A DNA stretch of 64,000 nucleotides from Campanula takesimana. Taxonomy: Eukaryota > Streptophyta > Magnoliopsida > Asterales > Campanulaceae. The translations under genes and the position numbers were made by a program. The stretch spans positions 101,463 to 165,462 of the forward strand of contig JAOWBW010001903.1 in NCBI GenBank assembly GCA_026119855.1. The letters are read 5' to 3'. Shown piece after piece: positions 45,189 through 56,804 of the stretch; position 1 is the first letter of the stretch, and every line of letters starts with the position of its first letter. The notes beneath the pieces were generated by a model. That model ran no database searches and was not told the origin of the DNA. It saw nothing but the letters and a program-made list of their open reading frames with translations.

Positions 45189-48038
45189 TGTCACAACCCG
45201 AAAACTAGGCTCTATTTTATTAGTAATAAATAATTATTATTTATTTATTTGCTTATTTAATTATTTAAATTATTATTTATTTAAATATTTATGTGTGCAT
45301 TTTATGTGTTATATAATTTATGCCTAGCACTTAATTGGTTATTTGTGCTAGTGTGGAGTGTTGGGTCTTAGTTGTTAGTGGGGAGTGTAAGATTATTGTG
45401 TTAGTATGTAGGGGAAGGGGTCAATGTGTAAATTCTCTAATCCTCCTACTTACTCCCTCTTTTCCCCTCTCCTCCCTCATTTCACCCTCACTCTCCCTCT
45501 CATCTCTCCCAGCATTTTCTCTCTCTATCCATGGAAAGGGTAAGTTTCTCTCTACCTTCTCTCTACATTTCCATCATCTTCCTCTTGTTATTTCTCATTT
45601 CTTAAAACATGAAATGTGTTTAGATCGTGGATAGGATCACGTAGAATCAAGAATATTCGAATTCTGTCAACTTTCCTTATTTTCAAGTAAGTTGCTTTTC
45701 CCCCATTAATATGCTAAATTGTTCATATCATGCTTATATAATGCTTTAGTTGTTATATTTGAAGTTTGATTGAGTTTGGGAATTTATTTGGAGTTTATTT
45801 GGATTTTTGGTTAAAAGTGGTGATTATATGAAGGTTGGGATTTAAACCTTGATTTGGGTTTCTAGATGTGTTATTTTGGTCCTATTCAAGTTTATAAGTT
45901 GTTTTGGTTCATTGTTATGCTTATTGGAGGTCTTGATTTTGAGTATTTGAGAAAAGGTAAGAATTTTGGGTTGTTTGGGTGCCATTTTCGGGTATGTATG
46001 AACCCAAGAAGAAATCTGGGCATTGTTCTTCTGGCACGGTCGTGCCCCTTTATTTGGCACGGTCGTGCCAATATTCACTTGCCTCTCATCATGTTTGGCA
46101 CGGTCGTGCCACTTTCTTAGGCACGGTCGTGCCAAGCCGGGACTCTGATATATTCTTCCCTTTTCTTCTAAAACTGTTTCCCCCATAACTTCTTCGTCCG
46201 GACTCCGTTTTAGGCGTGTAAACTATCGTTTCGAAGATATCTTCGAGTACTAAAAGATGATATAGGTTGTTTAGTTAAGTTATAAATTTTATACTTTGGG
46301 ATTTTATTGGGTGTTTGAGGTTAAGAGGAGTTGTATCGATCCATTGTGAACAAGTTTTGTAAATCCAATTGAGTGACTTTATTGAGTTGTTATGATCATT
46401 TTGGGATATAAGTTAGGACTTCATACTTTGAGACCCTTTAACTGAAAGTTATTTTACTGATCGGATTGATTTTAGAATAAGACTTGGTGTAGGTTTTAGG
46501 TGATATCCTATAGTACCTAGAGGGTTGTTTTGGAACACTAAGGTGTAGGGTTTAGTCCAGTCGTGATCATGTTCTAATAAGGGTAACCTTTTGGATTCGT
46601 TTGGGTACTTACGGTTTGATTAACCTTAAGGTGTATCCATTCTGATTTCCTACTTTGGAATTCCAGGTGTGATGAGATGGTTGAGTTCATAGTCCTAGTA
46701 TATCTTTATGAGTAAATGTTTAGGGTCATTTTGGTAATAGTCATTGTGCCATTGGTGAGCGACCGTTTGGGTTATGCTCTTTATGAATAACTCGTGGGTA
46801 TCATCTTTAGGATGTGTTTGGTATGGGTCCTTGTCTTGGAATCATCTTGTTTTAATGATCAATGTTGTTGTGCTCTTTATGAGAAATTCCGTTTACATTG
46901 TTGTGCTCTTTTATGAGAAACTTCTTGTGTTCGTTGTGGTTGAACTCTTCATGAGTAATCGTTTGCATCTTTATGGTGATTAATTGGTGTGGTTCCCTAC
47001 TTTGGAACCTTAAGTTGTTTATTTATGCTAAAATATTATTACTTAGCATTTAATTAGAAGCCCAGCTGGCATATTTGTTGCATCGGGCGATGGGAAAGAT
47101 TATAATGGCAAAGCCAAGTCCATTATAATGTTGACCATTGTTTTGCCCCCTTTTATACCCCTTCTCCAGATTGGCCTTGGAAAGGATAAGTTAGCATTCC
47201 TCTGTGAATGTATCTAGCTAACGGGCATGACTTTGTGTCATGGTCCTTGTCCTTTGTGACACTCTTATGGTTATTGGTTCCGGTACCGGGGTTTTCTCTT
47301 CGAGCTTTCATGCTGCTATGAAGATGTTGATTGTTGATTATTGAAGCTGCGCAGCGACCTTTATTTGGTTCTTTCAGTTGGGTGAAACCTTGGCTATGTA
47401 TCCACTTATGAGTGTTTATTTCAGCTTTATGTGTTACATGATGAGCTGGTCGTTATTTCCAACCGGTATGGGACGGTTGGCGATAGGGAGCCTCTCATTT
47501 GTTGTTATATGTTTATTTATATGATTGACTATTGGGTGTTATTGTTCGACAGCATGTCACTTATTATTCCGCTGCTATCTGTCTTATGTTAATTGCTATT
47601 GGTCATTGCATAATAGCATGTCATGTAGTTGCATTAGTAACTTACTGAGATTTTATCTCACCCCGTTTATTTCCATCTTTGTTTTTCCTTAACCCCCCTA
47701 GGAGGAAAATGATTAGGATTCGCGGTTCGAGGAGGACGTCGAGAGGTTTGAGATTTTGGGCAGGTTGTTTGATCGGTTTGCATTATTTAAATGTATAACC
47801 TTTTGGGGATAGTTTTACCAACAATGACGTCATTAAGATTTGTAATCTTTTGTATTTTGGGGTGAGCTTGCGAAGCTTATTCTAGTAGTTTGTTGTTGTT
47901 GTTAAGCTTGGATTTCTAAAACTTTGTTTTAATATTTTGGGTATAAAAATAGAATTTTTATCTTCATTATTTTGGTGTATTGTTGTAAGTCGACATCCAG
48001 CTCGCGAGTTCCGGGCCCGCGGGGTCGGGGTCGCGACA
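45189..48038 (+). repeat. 3' LTR of element D (2850 bp)
   Basis: It starts TGTCACAACCCG and ends GGGGTCGCGACA. All four GGCACGGTCGTGCC words at 46031-46136 are perfect. Confidence 0.93.
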
Positions 48039-48466
48039 TCAGGGAGATCCGAAATGTCAATGAAAGTGTGATTAAGGACCATACATTGGGCCTCTTCCAA
48101 AGGAATGTCGAGAAGAGAGACCAACCTTTCGACACACATGATGTCATCAACCGAGGGAAGAGCAATAACCTCCGTTTCCACGCCACCCACTAAAGCCTTG
48201 AAATCCTCATATGTTGGAGTGATTTCATTATAGGAGAAGCAATATACATGTCTCCTGACATCCCAAAAGGACGCAGCGGCTCTTAATAGATCAAGATCCG
48301 GGATGAACTCCTTGAGAGACCATAGGGATTGAAGACCGAATTTGGACCGGAAAACTCCATTGTGACTCCTCATATGGTGCCGCATCCAAAGCCTGAGGTT
48401 ACCCTCAAAGCATTCTTGATGAATTTTGGACAATTTTGGTGGTTTTTCCATGAGAAAAGGCTCCAT

Positions 48467-48799
48467 GGAAGAGAAATCTTTCGAAATGAAGATGATGAAC
48501 TGATTGATGAACCTCAGACTGTGGCATTTAAGAAGATGACCGGGCCTGGAACAAAATTAAATGAAAAAGGAGTGTTTCCTCTCCTAGCCGTACAGCTACT
48601 TTAGCCCTACCAGAATTAATGATTTCTTGTTGAGAGTTAGCTTTGTGGTCCTACCCATTCAAAGCCCCTTCGCAACCAATGTCATAAATACCCCCGAAAA
48701 ATGCCCCTTTTGGCTCATGCAACTTGAATTGAACCTAGAAAGGTTAGGTTCCCAATGAAAATGAAAACCGGGCAGTCCATAGATGGACGTAAGACCAGC
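48467..48799. other. Spacer upstream of the antisense ORF of C
   Basis: No gene seen. Contains AGCCGTACAGCT near 48588, one mismatch from the C-family palindrome. Confidence 0.4.
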
Positions 48800-50130
48800 T
48801 TTGTTGTGAAATTGACCCGGCCGTGTTTCGTAAGCCCGAGTCAAGAATGTGAACCTTGTGAAATTGACCCGGCCGTGTTTTGTAAGCCCGAGTCAAGAAC
48901 GTGAACCTTGTGAAATTGACCCGGCCGTGTTTCGTAAGCCCGAGTCAAGAATATGAACCTTGTGAAATTGACCCGGCCATGTTTCGTAAGCCCGAGTCAA
49001 GAATGTGAACCTTATGAAATTGACCCGGCCGTGTTTCGTAAGCCTGAGTCAATAATGTGAACCTTGTGAAATTGACCCGGCCGTGTGTGTTTCGTAAGCC
49101 CGAGTCAAGAATGTGAACCTTGTGAAATTGACCCGGCCTTGTTTCGTAAGCTCGAGTCAAGAATGTGAACCTTGTGAAATTGACCCGGCCGTGTTTCGTA
49201 AGCCCGAGTCAAGAATGTGAACCTTGTGAAATTGCCCCGGCCGTGTTTCGTAAGCCTGAGGCAAGAATGTGAACCTTGTGATTTGACCCGGCCGTACTTC
49301 GTAAGCCCAGGTTAAGAGTGCAAATTTAACCCGGTCGTACTTCGTAAGCCCAGGTTAAGAGTACGAATTTAACCCGGCCGTTAAGAATGTGAAATTAGCC
49401 CGGCCGTACTTCGTAAGACCAGGTTAAGAGTGTGATTTAACCCGGGCGTACTTCGTAAGCCCAGGTTAAGAATGTGAAATTAGCCCGGCCGTACTTCGTA
49501 AGCCCAAGTTAAGAGTGTAAAATTAGTCCGGCCGTACTTCGTAAGCCCAGGTTAAGAGTGTGATTTAACCATGCCGTACTTCGTAAGCCCAGGTTAAGAA
49601 TGTGAAATTAGCCCGGCCTTACTTCGTAAGCCAGGTTTAGAGTGTGATCTAACCCAGCCGTACTTCGTAAGCCCAGGTTAAGAGTGTAAAATTAGCCCTG
49701 CCGTACTTCGTAAGCCCAGGTTAAGAGTGTGATTTAACCCGGCCGTACTTCGTAAGCCCAGGTTAAGAATGTGAATTTAGCAAGTTAACGTGGCCGTTCT
49801 TCGTAAGTCCAGTTAAAACTATGAAAAAATGTCTTTTGGCTGTCCGGCGTGACGTAAGACCATTAGGTGTGGTGAGATGTGTCCTTTGGCCATCCAGTGT
49901 GACGTAAGACCATTAGGTTTTGTGAGACTGTGTCCTTTGGCAGTCCGGAATGAAATAATTCCATTAGGCTCCGTGAGATTCGTCCTTGGCTGTCCGGCGT
50001 GACGTAAGACCATTGGATTTTATTGACCCGGCCGTACTTCGTAAGTCCAGGGTAAAAAGTGAAATCGTGAAAGTCGGCCGTACCTCGTAAGCCCAGGATG
50101 AAAGTTAAGATGTTATCGCCTCGGCAGCCC
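48800..50130. repeat. Graded tandem arrays of element C
   Basis: 48800-49290: about 9 copies of a 52-bp unit (TTGTGAAATTGACCCGGCCG, TGTTTCGTAAGCCCGAGTCA). 49290-49800: about 11 copies of a unit near 42 bp (CCCGGCCGTACTTCGTAAG, CCCAGGTTAAGAG). 49810-50010: about 4 copies of a unit near 49 bp (GTCCGGCGTGACGTAAGACC). All share a GGC-GT-CGTAAG-CC core, so one array grades into the next. Confidence 0.9.
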
Positions 50131-50259
50131 TTGGTAGGGCGTAAGACCAGTATATAGTCATGATTAGGTTAAGAAAGCCTTTGTCCCCGAGAGTGGCCAG
50201 GTTAGAGAAAACCTATCAATATGTCCCAGCAGTCCTTAGTCGGATGTAAGACAAGTTAC

Positions 50260-50590
50260 CCTCGAGTTGACCCTCTCCGATAGAGCCAAGTCGATCAGCC
50301 ATGCCCATTATTTGAGCCTCTGAGCCATGCCTATTCCTCGAGTCGACCCTCTCCTGATAGAGCCAAGTCGATCGAGTCTAGCCTCTGAGCCATGCCCATT
50401 ATTTGAGCCTCTGAGCCATGCCTATTCCTTGAGTCGACCCTCTCCAATAGAGCCAAGTCGATCGAATCTAGCCTCTGAGCCATGCACATCATTTGAGCCT
50501 CTGATCCATGCCAACCCCCTTTAGTCAACCCCTTCCGAATAGGGCCAAGTTGACCAAGCCCGGCCTTTGAGCCATGCCTGCTTAGGAAAG
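50260..50590. repeat. Tandem repeat of about 101 bp, three copies
   Basis: Units with GAGCCAAGTCGATCGA and GCCTCTGAGCCATGCC, slightly diverged. Part of the 3' variable region of element C. Confidence 0.85.
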
Positions 50591-50648
50591 GATGAATGGA
50601 TATCCACCTAAGGCCCATAGGTTTGAGTAGCCTTAAAATCTCTCACCC

Positions 50649-50695
50649 GAACTACGTTAGGCTTGATTCCCTCAAATAGGGATACGTAGGAATCC
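50649..50695 (+). other. Hairpin module H2, second copy in C
   Basis: GAACTACGTTAGGCTTGA, inner stem TCCCT/AGGGA, then TACGTAGG. The outer stem CTACG/CGTAG is kept while the inner stem differs from the first copy. Confidence 0.7.
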
Positions 50696-50719
50696 TATAC
50701 CTCTAGGTCCAGCCATAGA

Positions 50720-51055
50720 ACAAATCGGCTATGCCGTCCTCCCATCAAAATGGGATGCTTATAGGTTTGAGTAGCCTTAGAATCTCTCACCCAAATCAGC
50801 TATGCCGTCCTCCTATCAAAATGGGATGCTTATAGGTTTGAGTAGCCTTAGAATCTCTCACCCAAATTGGCTATGCCGTCCTCCCATCAAAATGGGATGC
50901 TTATAGGTTTGAGTAGCCTTAGAATCTCTCAGCCCAAATCGGCTATGCCGTCCTCCCATCAAAATGGGATGCTTATAGGTTTGAGTAGCCTTAAAATTCT
51001 CTCACCCAAATCGGCTATGCTGTCCTCCCATCAGATTGGGATGCTTATTTTATCG
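50720..51055. repeat. Tandem repeat of 71-72 bp, about 4.5 copies
   Basis: Unit with GCTTATAGGTTTGAGTAGCC and GGCTATGCCGTCCTCCCATC. Each unit includes a small hairpin TCCCAT-CAAA-ATGGGA. It ends just before the PPT CCGAGGGGCTC (51086-51096). Confidence 0.92.
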
Positions 51056-51096
51056 ACAACCCCGCTTTCTTCAAAAGCGAAGTTGCCGAGGGGCTC

Positions 51097-52620
51097 TGTA
51101 AGTACCCCAATCTAAAAATGACCTACTTAGAGGAATTCTTGGTACCATTCAGGGATAAACTAATGGGCCAGGACCTCACTAGGATGAACCTGATATTCCA
51201 GGACTGAACTGGAATTAAACTTAGAAAAATCCAGAAGCTCGCCAAGTCGAGTCGTACGGTGGTTTGGGTACTTGGGGCCCCTAGCCGTACGGCTGGTTTG
51301 GGTGCTCTCAGTCCCTATAAATTGAACCCCATGCTGATCATTTCAGGGGGGAGAAAAACATTTGTGAGTTGAAACTCTGCCAGTTTGAGAGCAGAAAGTG
51401 AGTGATATACACCTTTGAGTGATTAGAGAAGAAGATAGGCCATAACCACAATAGGTGAGGCCTCCTTCTCCCCATCGTCTTCTTCATCTCAAACTCTTTT
51501 TTATCTTTGTTAATATTACATGTTTATCTTGTATTACTTCTTCTTGTTCTTGCAAAGTCTTGTCCATTTCAAGCACTTTATATTTCTTGCAAGTCTTGTC
51601 TATCTCAAGCACTATCTCTAGATATTATACAAGTCTTGGCCTTTCTAAGCTATATATATTATGATTATATATGTATATGATCCAAATCATGAGGTGATTC
51701 AAGGTTCCCTTCACACCTAGTGTGTGATTTATGGGATAAAACCTAGGATGATCATGATTTGTTATATTTCATGTTGATGTTATTCTTGTTTGGCCATAAG
51801 AGTCATGATTGGGGGATAAAGTTTCAATCTTTATCATCCCAACCATGGCCTAGCCATAAATCACCAAATATGGGACATAAAGATTTGATCTTTATGTTAT
51901 ATTTGTGTCCTTAAAGGTTTAATCTTGTGTAATAAGTCCATTTTGGTGGTAAAGTCGCAATATTTATCCACCAAATGGTCATTTTGGTTTGAATGTCTTG
52001 TTCATCAACTTTTCATAAATTTCTCCAATGATTGCCTTTGATCACACCTAAATCTATGTTTTTGGGGCTCCTTTAATGATCAAGGTGCATAGGAATGAAC
52101 TCTTCAAGGTTTTGTTGTTAATCATAAACTGGAAATCAGCATTTCAGTCCAGTTTTAGCAAAGATCCTCTGTTTTGTCTGAAACTGGACTATCTTTCTGA
52201 TAAACTGTAAAAATGCCATGGAAAGCCCTCCCCATCCGTACGGCTACTTTGGCCTGGGAGGGCATCTTCCATTTTTCTTCTTTTTTGACTAAAAAGTTTG
52301 CAAAATAAACCCTTTCTGTTAAATAACTAACTGGATTTGCTAAGCAATCAGTTTCTCCCCTTTTAAAATACACACACACATGCACTTTCATTAACTAACA
52401 CAAGGGAGACTCAGCTTTGCCCGAGGTGCCTTGGGTGACGTGAAACTCTTCCCAAGGCGTAACCTGACCTCCGAACTAAGAGAATCTCTAACCTTTTCTT
52501 TTGTTGGGTTAAATAATTAACGAAAGTGGTGACTCCGTTATCTTTGGCGTGTTAACCGTGTTTGGCGTTTCGCCCCCAAAACCCGCCGCGTTTCCGCGCG
52601 CGCGGGGCGGGATCCTTATA
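51097..52620 (+). repeat. 3' LTR of element C (about 1524 bp)
   Basis: It aligns with 17287-18813 from TGTAAGTACCCC to GGGATCC; the last five bases (TTATA) differ from the 5' copy (AAACA). Confidence 0.86.
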
Positions 52621-55274
52621 GCCGTCGAAAAAGAGTTACCACTTATCTTCCTCTGTTGTAGCACAAATTAAATGCTCGTCGGGGAACTGTACATCTTCCC
52701 CCTTCACTTCGTCACACGGAAATTCAGCAAGCTAATCACTGAAAACTTTCCCCCTAATGGATTTGAGTGTGATGTAAGTGATGTCGTAGCCGGCGAGCAT
52801 GAAGTACCATTTGGCTATTCTTATTGACATGAAGGGCTTCTCAAAGATGTAGCAGAGCGGGTCCACTTTGGCTACCAATTTGATTGGGAAGGCCTCCATG
52901 TAATGCTTGAGCTTTTGAGTAACCCAAACCAATGCCGCACAAGACTTTTCTAAGACGGAGTAGTTCTTCTCAGCCCCTTGAAACCGGCAGCTGACAAAGT
53001 AGATAGCATTCTCTTTTGTGGAGTCTCGTTGTTGTGCTAACATAGCCCCTAGGGCTTTATTATTAACAGTGAGATAGAGCAAGAGAGGCTTCTCTTTGTG
53101 CAGTGGAACCAAAACTGGAGGGCACGTAAAGTAATTCTTTACTTGGTCAAAGGCTTCTTGGAAAGCATCGGTCCATTCTAAAGCCACATTCTTCTTGAGT
53201 AGCTTGAAGCTCGGCTCACACATGGAAGTGAGTTGGTGCACAAACCGACTGATGTATTGAAGTCTGCCCATAAAACCTTTGATTTCTTTCTGCGTCTTTG
53301 GGGGAGGCATGTCAATGATTTCCTTGATCTTGAAGGGATCGGATTCAATTCCCCTCTCCGTGACCATGTAACCGAGAACCTTTCCTCTGATGACCCCAAA
53401 AGTGCACATTGTGGGATTGAGTCTCATGTTGTTTTGTCGGAGTCGTTCAAAGAACTTGCGAAGATCGATCAAATGTTGACCGTTGGTTCCCTTTGAATGG
53501 ATGATCATATCGTCTATATAGACCTTGATCTCTTTATGAATCATGTCATGGAATAGATCCGTAACCGCCCTTTGGTAGGTAGCCCCAGCATTCCTTAACC
53601 CGAACGGCATGACTGTGTAGCAGAAAGTGCCCCACGGTGTTGTGAAAGCTGTCTTGTGTTGGTCCTCCTTGGACATGAGAATCTAATTGTAACTGGCAAA
53701 CCGTCCACAAATGAGCGGAATTTATAGTTGGCAGTCGAATCGACGAGCATGTCGATGTTTGGTAGCGGAAAATCATCTTTCAGGGAAGCTTTGCTCATAT
53801 CCCGGAAGTCCACACAAACTCGAACCTTACCGTTTGCCTTTCTGACTGTCACAATGTTAGCTAGCCAAGTCGAATACTCAATGACTTTGATGAAACCCAC
53901 ACTGAGGAGCTTTTCAATCTCTTCTTTGACTTGTAGGGACCATTCTGGTTTGATCTTTCTGAGCTTCTGCTTTACTGGCTTGGCGTCCTCTCTGATCAGA
54001 ATTCTGTGCTCTACGACCTTTCTGTCCAAACCCGACATGTCTTTGTATGACCATGCGAATACATCCACAAATTCTTTGAGCAGTGCAGTCAATCTGTATC
54101 TGTCTTCCCCCTTGAAGAAGCTGCCTATCTTCGTTTCTTTCGGTTCTTCGTCGGTACCCAGATGAACAACATGCAATTCCTCATCAGCCCCTGGACCATT
54201 TTCACCACGACAACGAACCTGTTGAGCTAGTTCATTTAGGTATGTTATGTTTTCATGGTCTAATTCATCATAATTTGAATCGTTATTAACTTGTTCATTA
54301 AGTTCGTTATTAGTTAATTCATCATTTATGATGTTTGCAATCTCGGGGTACTCAAAAATTTGAATTTTTCATTAGCAATAGAAAGGAAACACACGCTCGG
54401 CTATGGCCTCCATATCCTCTTGGGTGAGGGTACTAGAAACACTCTCGGACTCGAAAGTAAGTGTGAGCAGCTCTTCCTTGGTTGATGTGCGGGGTATGTA
54501 ACCCATTTCTCGGACTAGGAATTCCTCGGATACCATGGGCCCCTTCATAGAGTACTAGTTGTTAATTGGCTCGGAGCTTGGTTGGATCTCTCTGATAGAT
54601 GGACTCTCCATTTTTGTGTTGTCGGAGATGGCGTTGACTTGACAATCGTCCATGATGGCGAATTCCTCGAACATAGAGGCTAGATCGGACAGTCCTTCCC
54701 CCATGGTAATCTCTACCTCGGACTCTATAGTCACTTTCTTGCCCCACCACTCTCGGGGTGGATTGGAATAGGCTCCCTTTCTTGTGTTGGAATTTCACAA
54801 TCAGTGAAGATCTTAAGACCGGGCTTTCTGACGCCTTTGTTGTTAACCCATAGCTCGGAAAGATCATGTACGGGACATCCTCCCCTTGGCGAACAAAATA
54901 ACCGTTCAGTGTGTTGCGGTAAGGCCTCAAGTTAGTGATTTCATATTGTCGACCTTGTTTGATAGCTTGGGTCTTTTGATTCTTGGCCGCTTGCTCGTAT
55001 TTTAAGTCATCTTAGGTAGGCTCGTATCCCAAACCAAACTTGTTTTTGACAAAAGGAACCTCTACGGGGTGCAATGTTCCTTGTTGATGCTTCCTAGGCC
55101 TAGACCGGGAAAGTGATTCATGTTCCTCATTATGCGGAGGATCTTAGGATTACCGAGGGTCCATTGCCCACTTCCCCCTTCTTTGTCGATGGCGTTGACG
55201 CCGGAGAGAGTGGAATCTTCTATCCCATGTTGAACTTGGTGGACGGGTTGTCCCTTATTTCTATGGATGGTGAC
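52621..55274 (-). pseudogene. pol: Element G protease end, linker, reverse transcriptase, RNase H
   Basis: On the minus strand from 55274: FPGLGLGSIN (post-protease), a linker with a single EYPEIANIINDELTNN block, then RT (VKQKLRKIKPEWSLQV, VCVDFRDMSKASLKDDFPLP, FGLRNAGATYQR) with intact YIDD (53509-53520). RNase H follows (LLLYLTVNNKALGAMLAQ, AIYFVSCRFQGAEKNYS), and then the start of the second RNase H up to FFDG at 52621, where C is inserted. A shift near 53685 and stops, including one just before LFFDG, break it. RT sequence is close to that of element C but its catalytic box is kept. Confidence 0.86.
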
Positions 55275-56804
55275 TGTTGGTCCAAGAGACACAACAAGGG
55301 TATGAAAAGAGTCTAGAGGGGGGGTGAATAGCCTATTTAAAATTTCAACCCTTTTTCAAAATTCAACCTTTATGCTTACACTTGAATTTTGCGGTAGATA
55401 AAAACTACGCGGTCAAGTATAAAATGCACAGTGGAAGTTTTCGTTAAAAACAAGTTGAGTTGATTTTAGACAAGTATAATGCGGTAGGCAGAGAATGCGG
55501 TAGGTGAGTTTGCGGTAGGCAAATCTGCGGTAGATAGGGGTGAGGTAGGTTGAGAGATTGAAAACTTGTGTCTCAGAGGTTTTTTGGCAATGATAAGTTA
55601 GTCAGAATTTAGCTAAGGCAATGAGGTAGACAAACAAACACAATTCACAATTGTTCTTAAATCTGAAAGATCAAACACTAAAGACAAACAAGATTAATAT
55701 GAACAAGTGAAGAACAATATGAACAAGATGAACAAGACTTAAAGTAAATTTGCAGAAAGGTAAAGTGCAGTAAGTAAATGACACAATGATTTGGAAAGGT
55801 TCGATCTGTTAAAAGATCTACTTCCTTTACCAAGATGGTCAGTCTTGGATTTTGAATGGAGGATGTATTAATTCTCTTGAGTACAGATTACAAAGATGAA
55901 GAACTGAATTAACTCCTATTTTCTATGAAGAACAATCCTAGACTTAGACCAGTGTATCCCTAATGATTCAATCTATGTGATTGATCAATCGGGGTGAGTG
56001 TGTGTGTAAGAATCAAGAGCTCTTTGAAATCTATATGATTTTAGAGCCTAATGAATCTTGTGTGAGAGGCTTGAGATTTGATCTTGAAGGTTGCTGGAGA
56101 TTTGTTGAAGACTTGAAGGTTGAGTGCTTGAAGATTCAAAGGATTCTGGAAATCTTGAGTATGATCTTCAATCACCAAGAATTTCAACAGCAATTTCTCT
56201 CTTAGAATCTCAGCTTTTTTCAATGAAGAATTCAAGGTCTATTTATAGCCTTGATGGAGAAACTAGCCGTTTGAATTCTTGGAGGGCAAGTTTGGAGGAC
56301 AATGAGCTGTTGATTTCTAATTGGAGCTCAGTCTGAGTTGTCCTTTTGTTGCAGAGTCATGGTGGTCCAACTGTACTAAATGACAGTTGTATTCAAATTT
56401 GAAATTTGAATTTGCAACGTTCTAAACTAACCAAGGTAAGGACACGCCTGTGACTATGGTTAAGTTTGAACCAACTTGAGTTTCTTCAACCATGGTTCCA
56501 TGCGGTAGAGATTCACGCGGTAGGATAGAATCATGCGGCAAGGTTATCTGCGGCCAGCATAGAGAATGCGGCACCTTGGTCATGCGGTAGGTTACATGCG
56601 GAAGACATATGACCTACCTCATTTCTCCAGACTTAGAAAAAATTGAGGGTCCTAATCTGCTAAGCCTATCAAACTAGAAGGTGGACTAGTCTAAATGAAG
56701 TACAAGTACTTCTTACACTATATCTTAAAGTCCACAAAGAGTAAAATAAGGTTATGGGATCAATCAAATCTAGGTAATAGGAGTGGTTTATAACATACCC
56801 AACA
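55275..56804 (-). repeat. 3' LTR of the copia element (about 1530 bp)
   Basis: On the minus strand it begins TGTTGGGTATG at 56804 and ends ACCAACA at 55275: inverted ends TGTTGG/CCAACA. The word GCGGTAG and close forms recur about a dozen times. Small plus-strand ORFs at 55980-56340 are not conserved and are not called. Confidence 0.72.

Larger units (their letters stand above)
39397..48038 (+). mobile_element. Element D: Tekay-like LTR retrotransposon with gag but no intact pol
   Basis: LTRs 39397-42242 and 45189-48038, primer site, gag, and a 1.7-kb decayed interior. Exact target duplication TCAGG at 39392-39396 and 48039-48043. The LTRs are long (2846 and 2850 bp) and very alike, so insertion was fairly recent. 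It needs pol from a relative such as Tekay-1 or Tekay-2. Confidence 0.92.
38317..48466 (-). pseudogene. DUF7745-like ORF, antisense to element C, split by element D
   Basis: On the minus strand the first part is 48466-48044 (MEPFLMEKPPKLSKIHQECF, FWDVRRHVYCFSYNEITPT, EDFKALVGG) and the second is 39396-38317 (VPLILGETLHGMYRLAL, LLTLWLRERLMA, WSYSLRGI, basic tail KKKTRRSQRKKR). Removing D and one TCAGG rejoins ISDLP to EKFMDR in frame. One TAG lies at 38989-38991 and at least one shift/stop follows before 38832. Homologous to the ORFs in F and G. Here too it converges with the integrase. The function is unknown. Confidence 0.7.
17287..52620 (+). mobile_element. Element C: Tat-type Ty3/gypsy, about 17 kb without its two guests
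   Basis: Two LTRs (17287-18813 and 51097-52620) of the same family flank a primer site, leader, gag, protease, linker, RT, RNase H, second RNase H, integrase, spacer hairpins, antisense ORF, tandem arrays and PPT. It sits inside the FFDGAANK codons of element G; a CGTCG-like sequence borders both ends (17281-17285 and 52623-52627), consistent with a target duplication. Elements E and D are inserted in it, each with an exact 5-bp duplication. Confidence 0.85.
11396..55274 (-). mobile_element. Element G: Tat-type Ty3/gypsy, split by element C
   Basis: The visible parts are 11396-17286 and 52621-55274. On the minus strand: protease end and linker, RT, RNase H, second RNase H (interrupted by C), integrase, spacer with hairpins, opposite-strand ORF, tandem repeats, PPT and 3' LTR. 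The split halves rejoin inside the motif FFDGAANK of the second RNase H. The left target-site bases are ACTTC (11391-11395). Gag and the 5' LTR lie beyond the copia insertion at 55275, outside the window. Confidence 0.82.

Noticed and set aside
40041..46188. ORFs of 69-114 codons repeated in both D LTRs
   Set aside because: They repeat only because the LTRs are copies; no similarity to known proteins, and they overlap the palindromic word cassette.
55981..56336. Small plus-strand ORFs in the copia LTR
   Set aside because: Inside an LTR, short, overlapping in several frames, with no recognisable domain.
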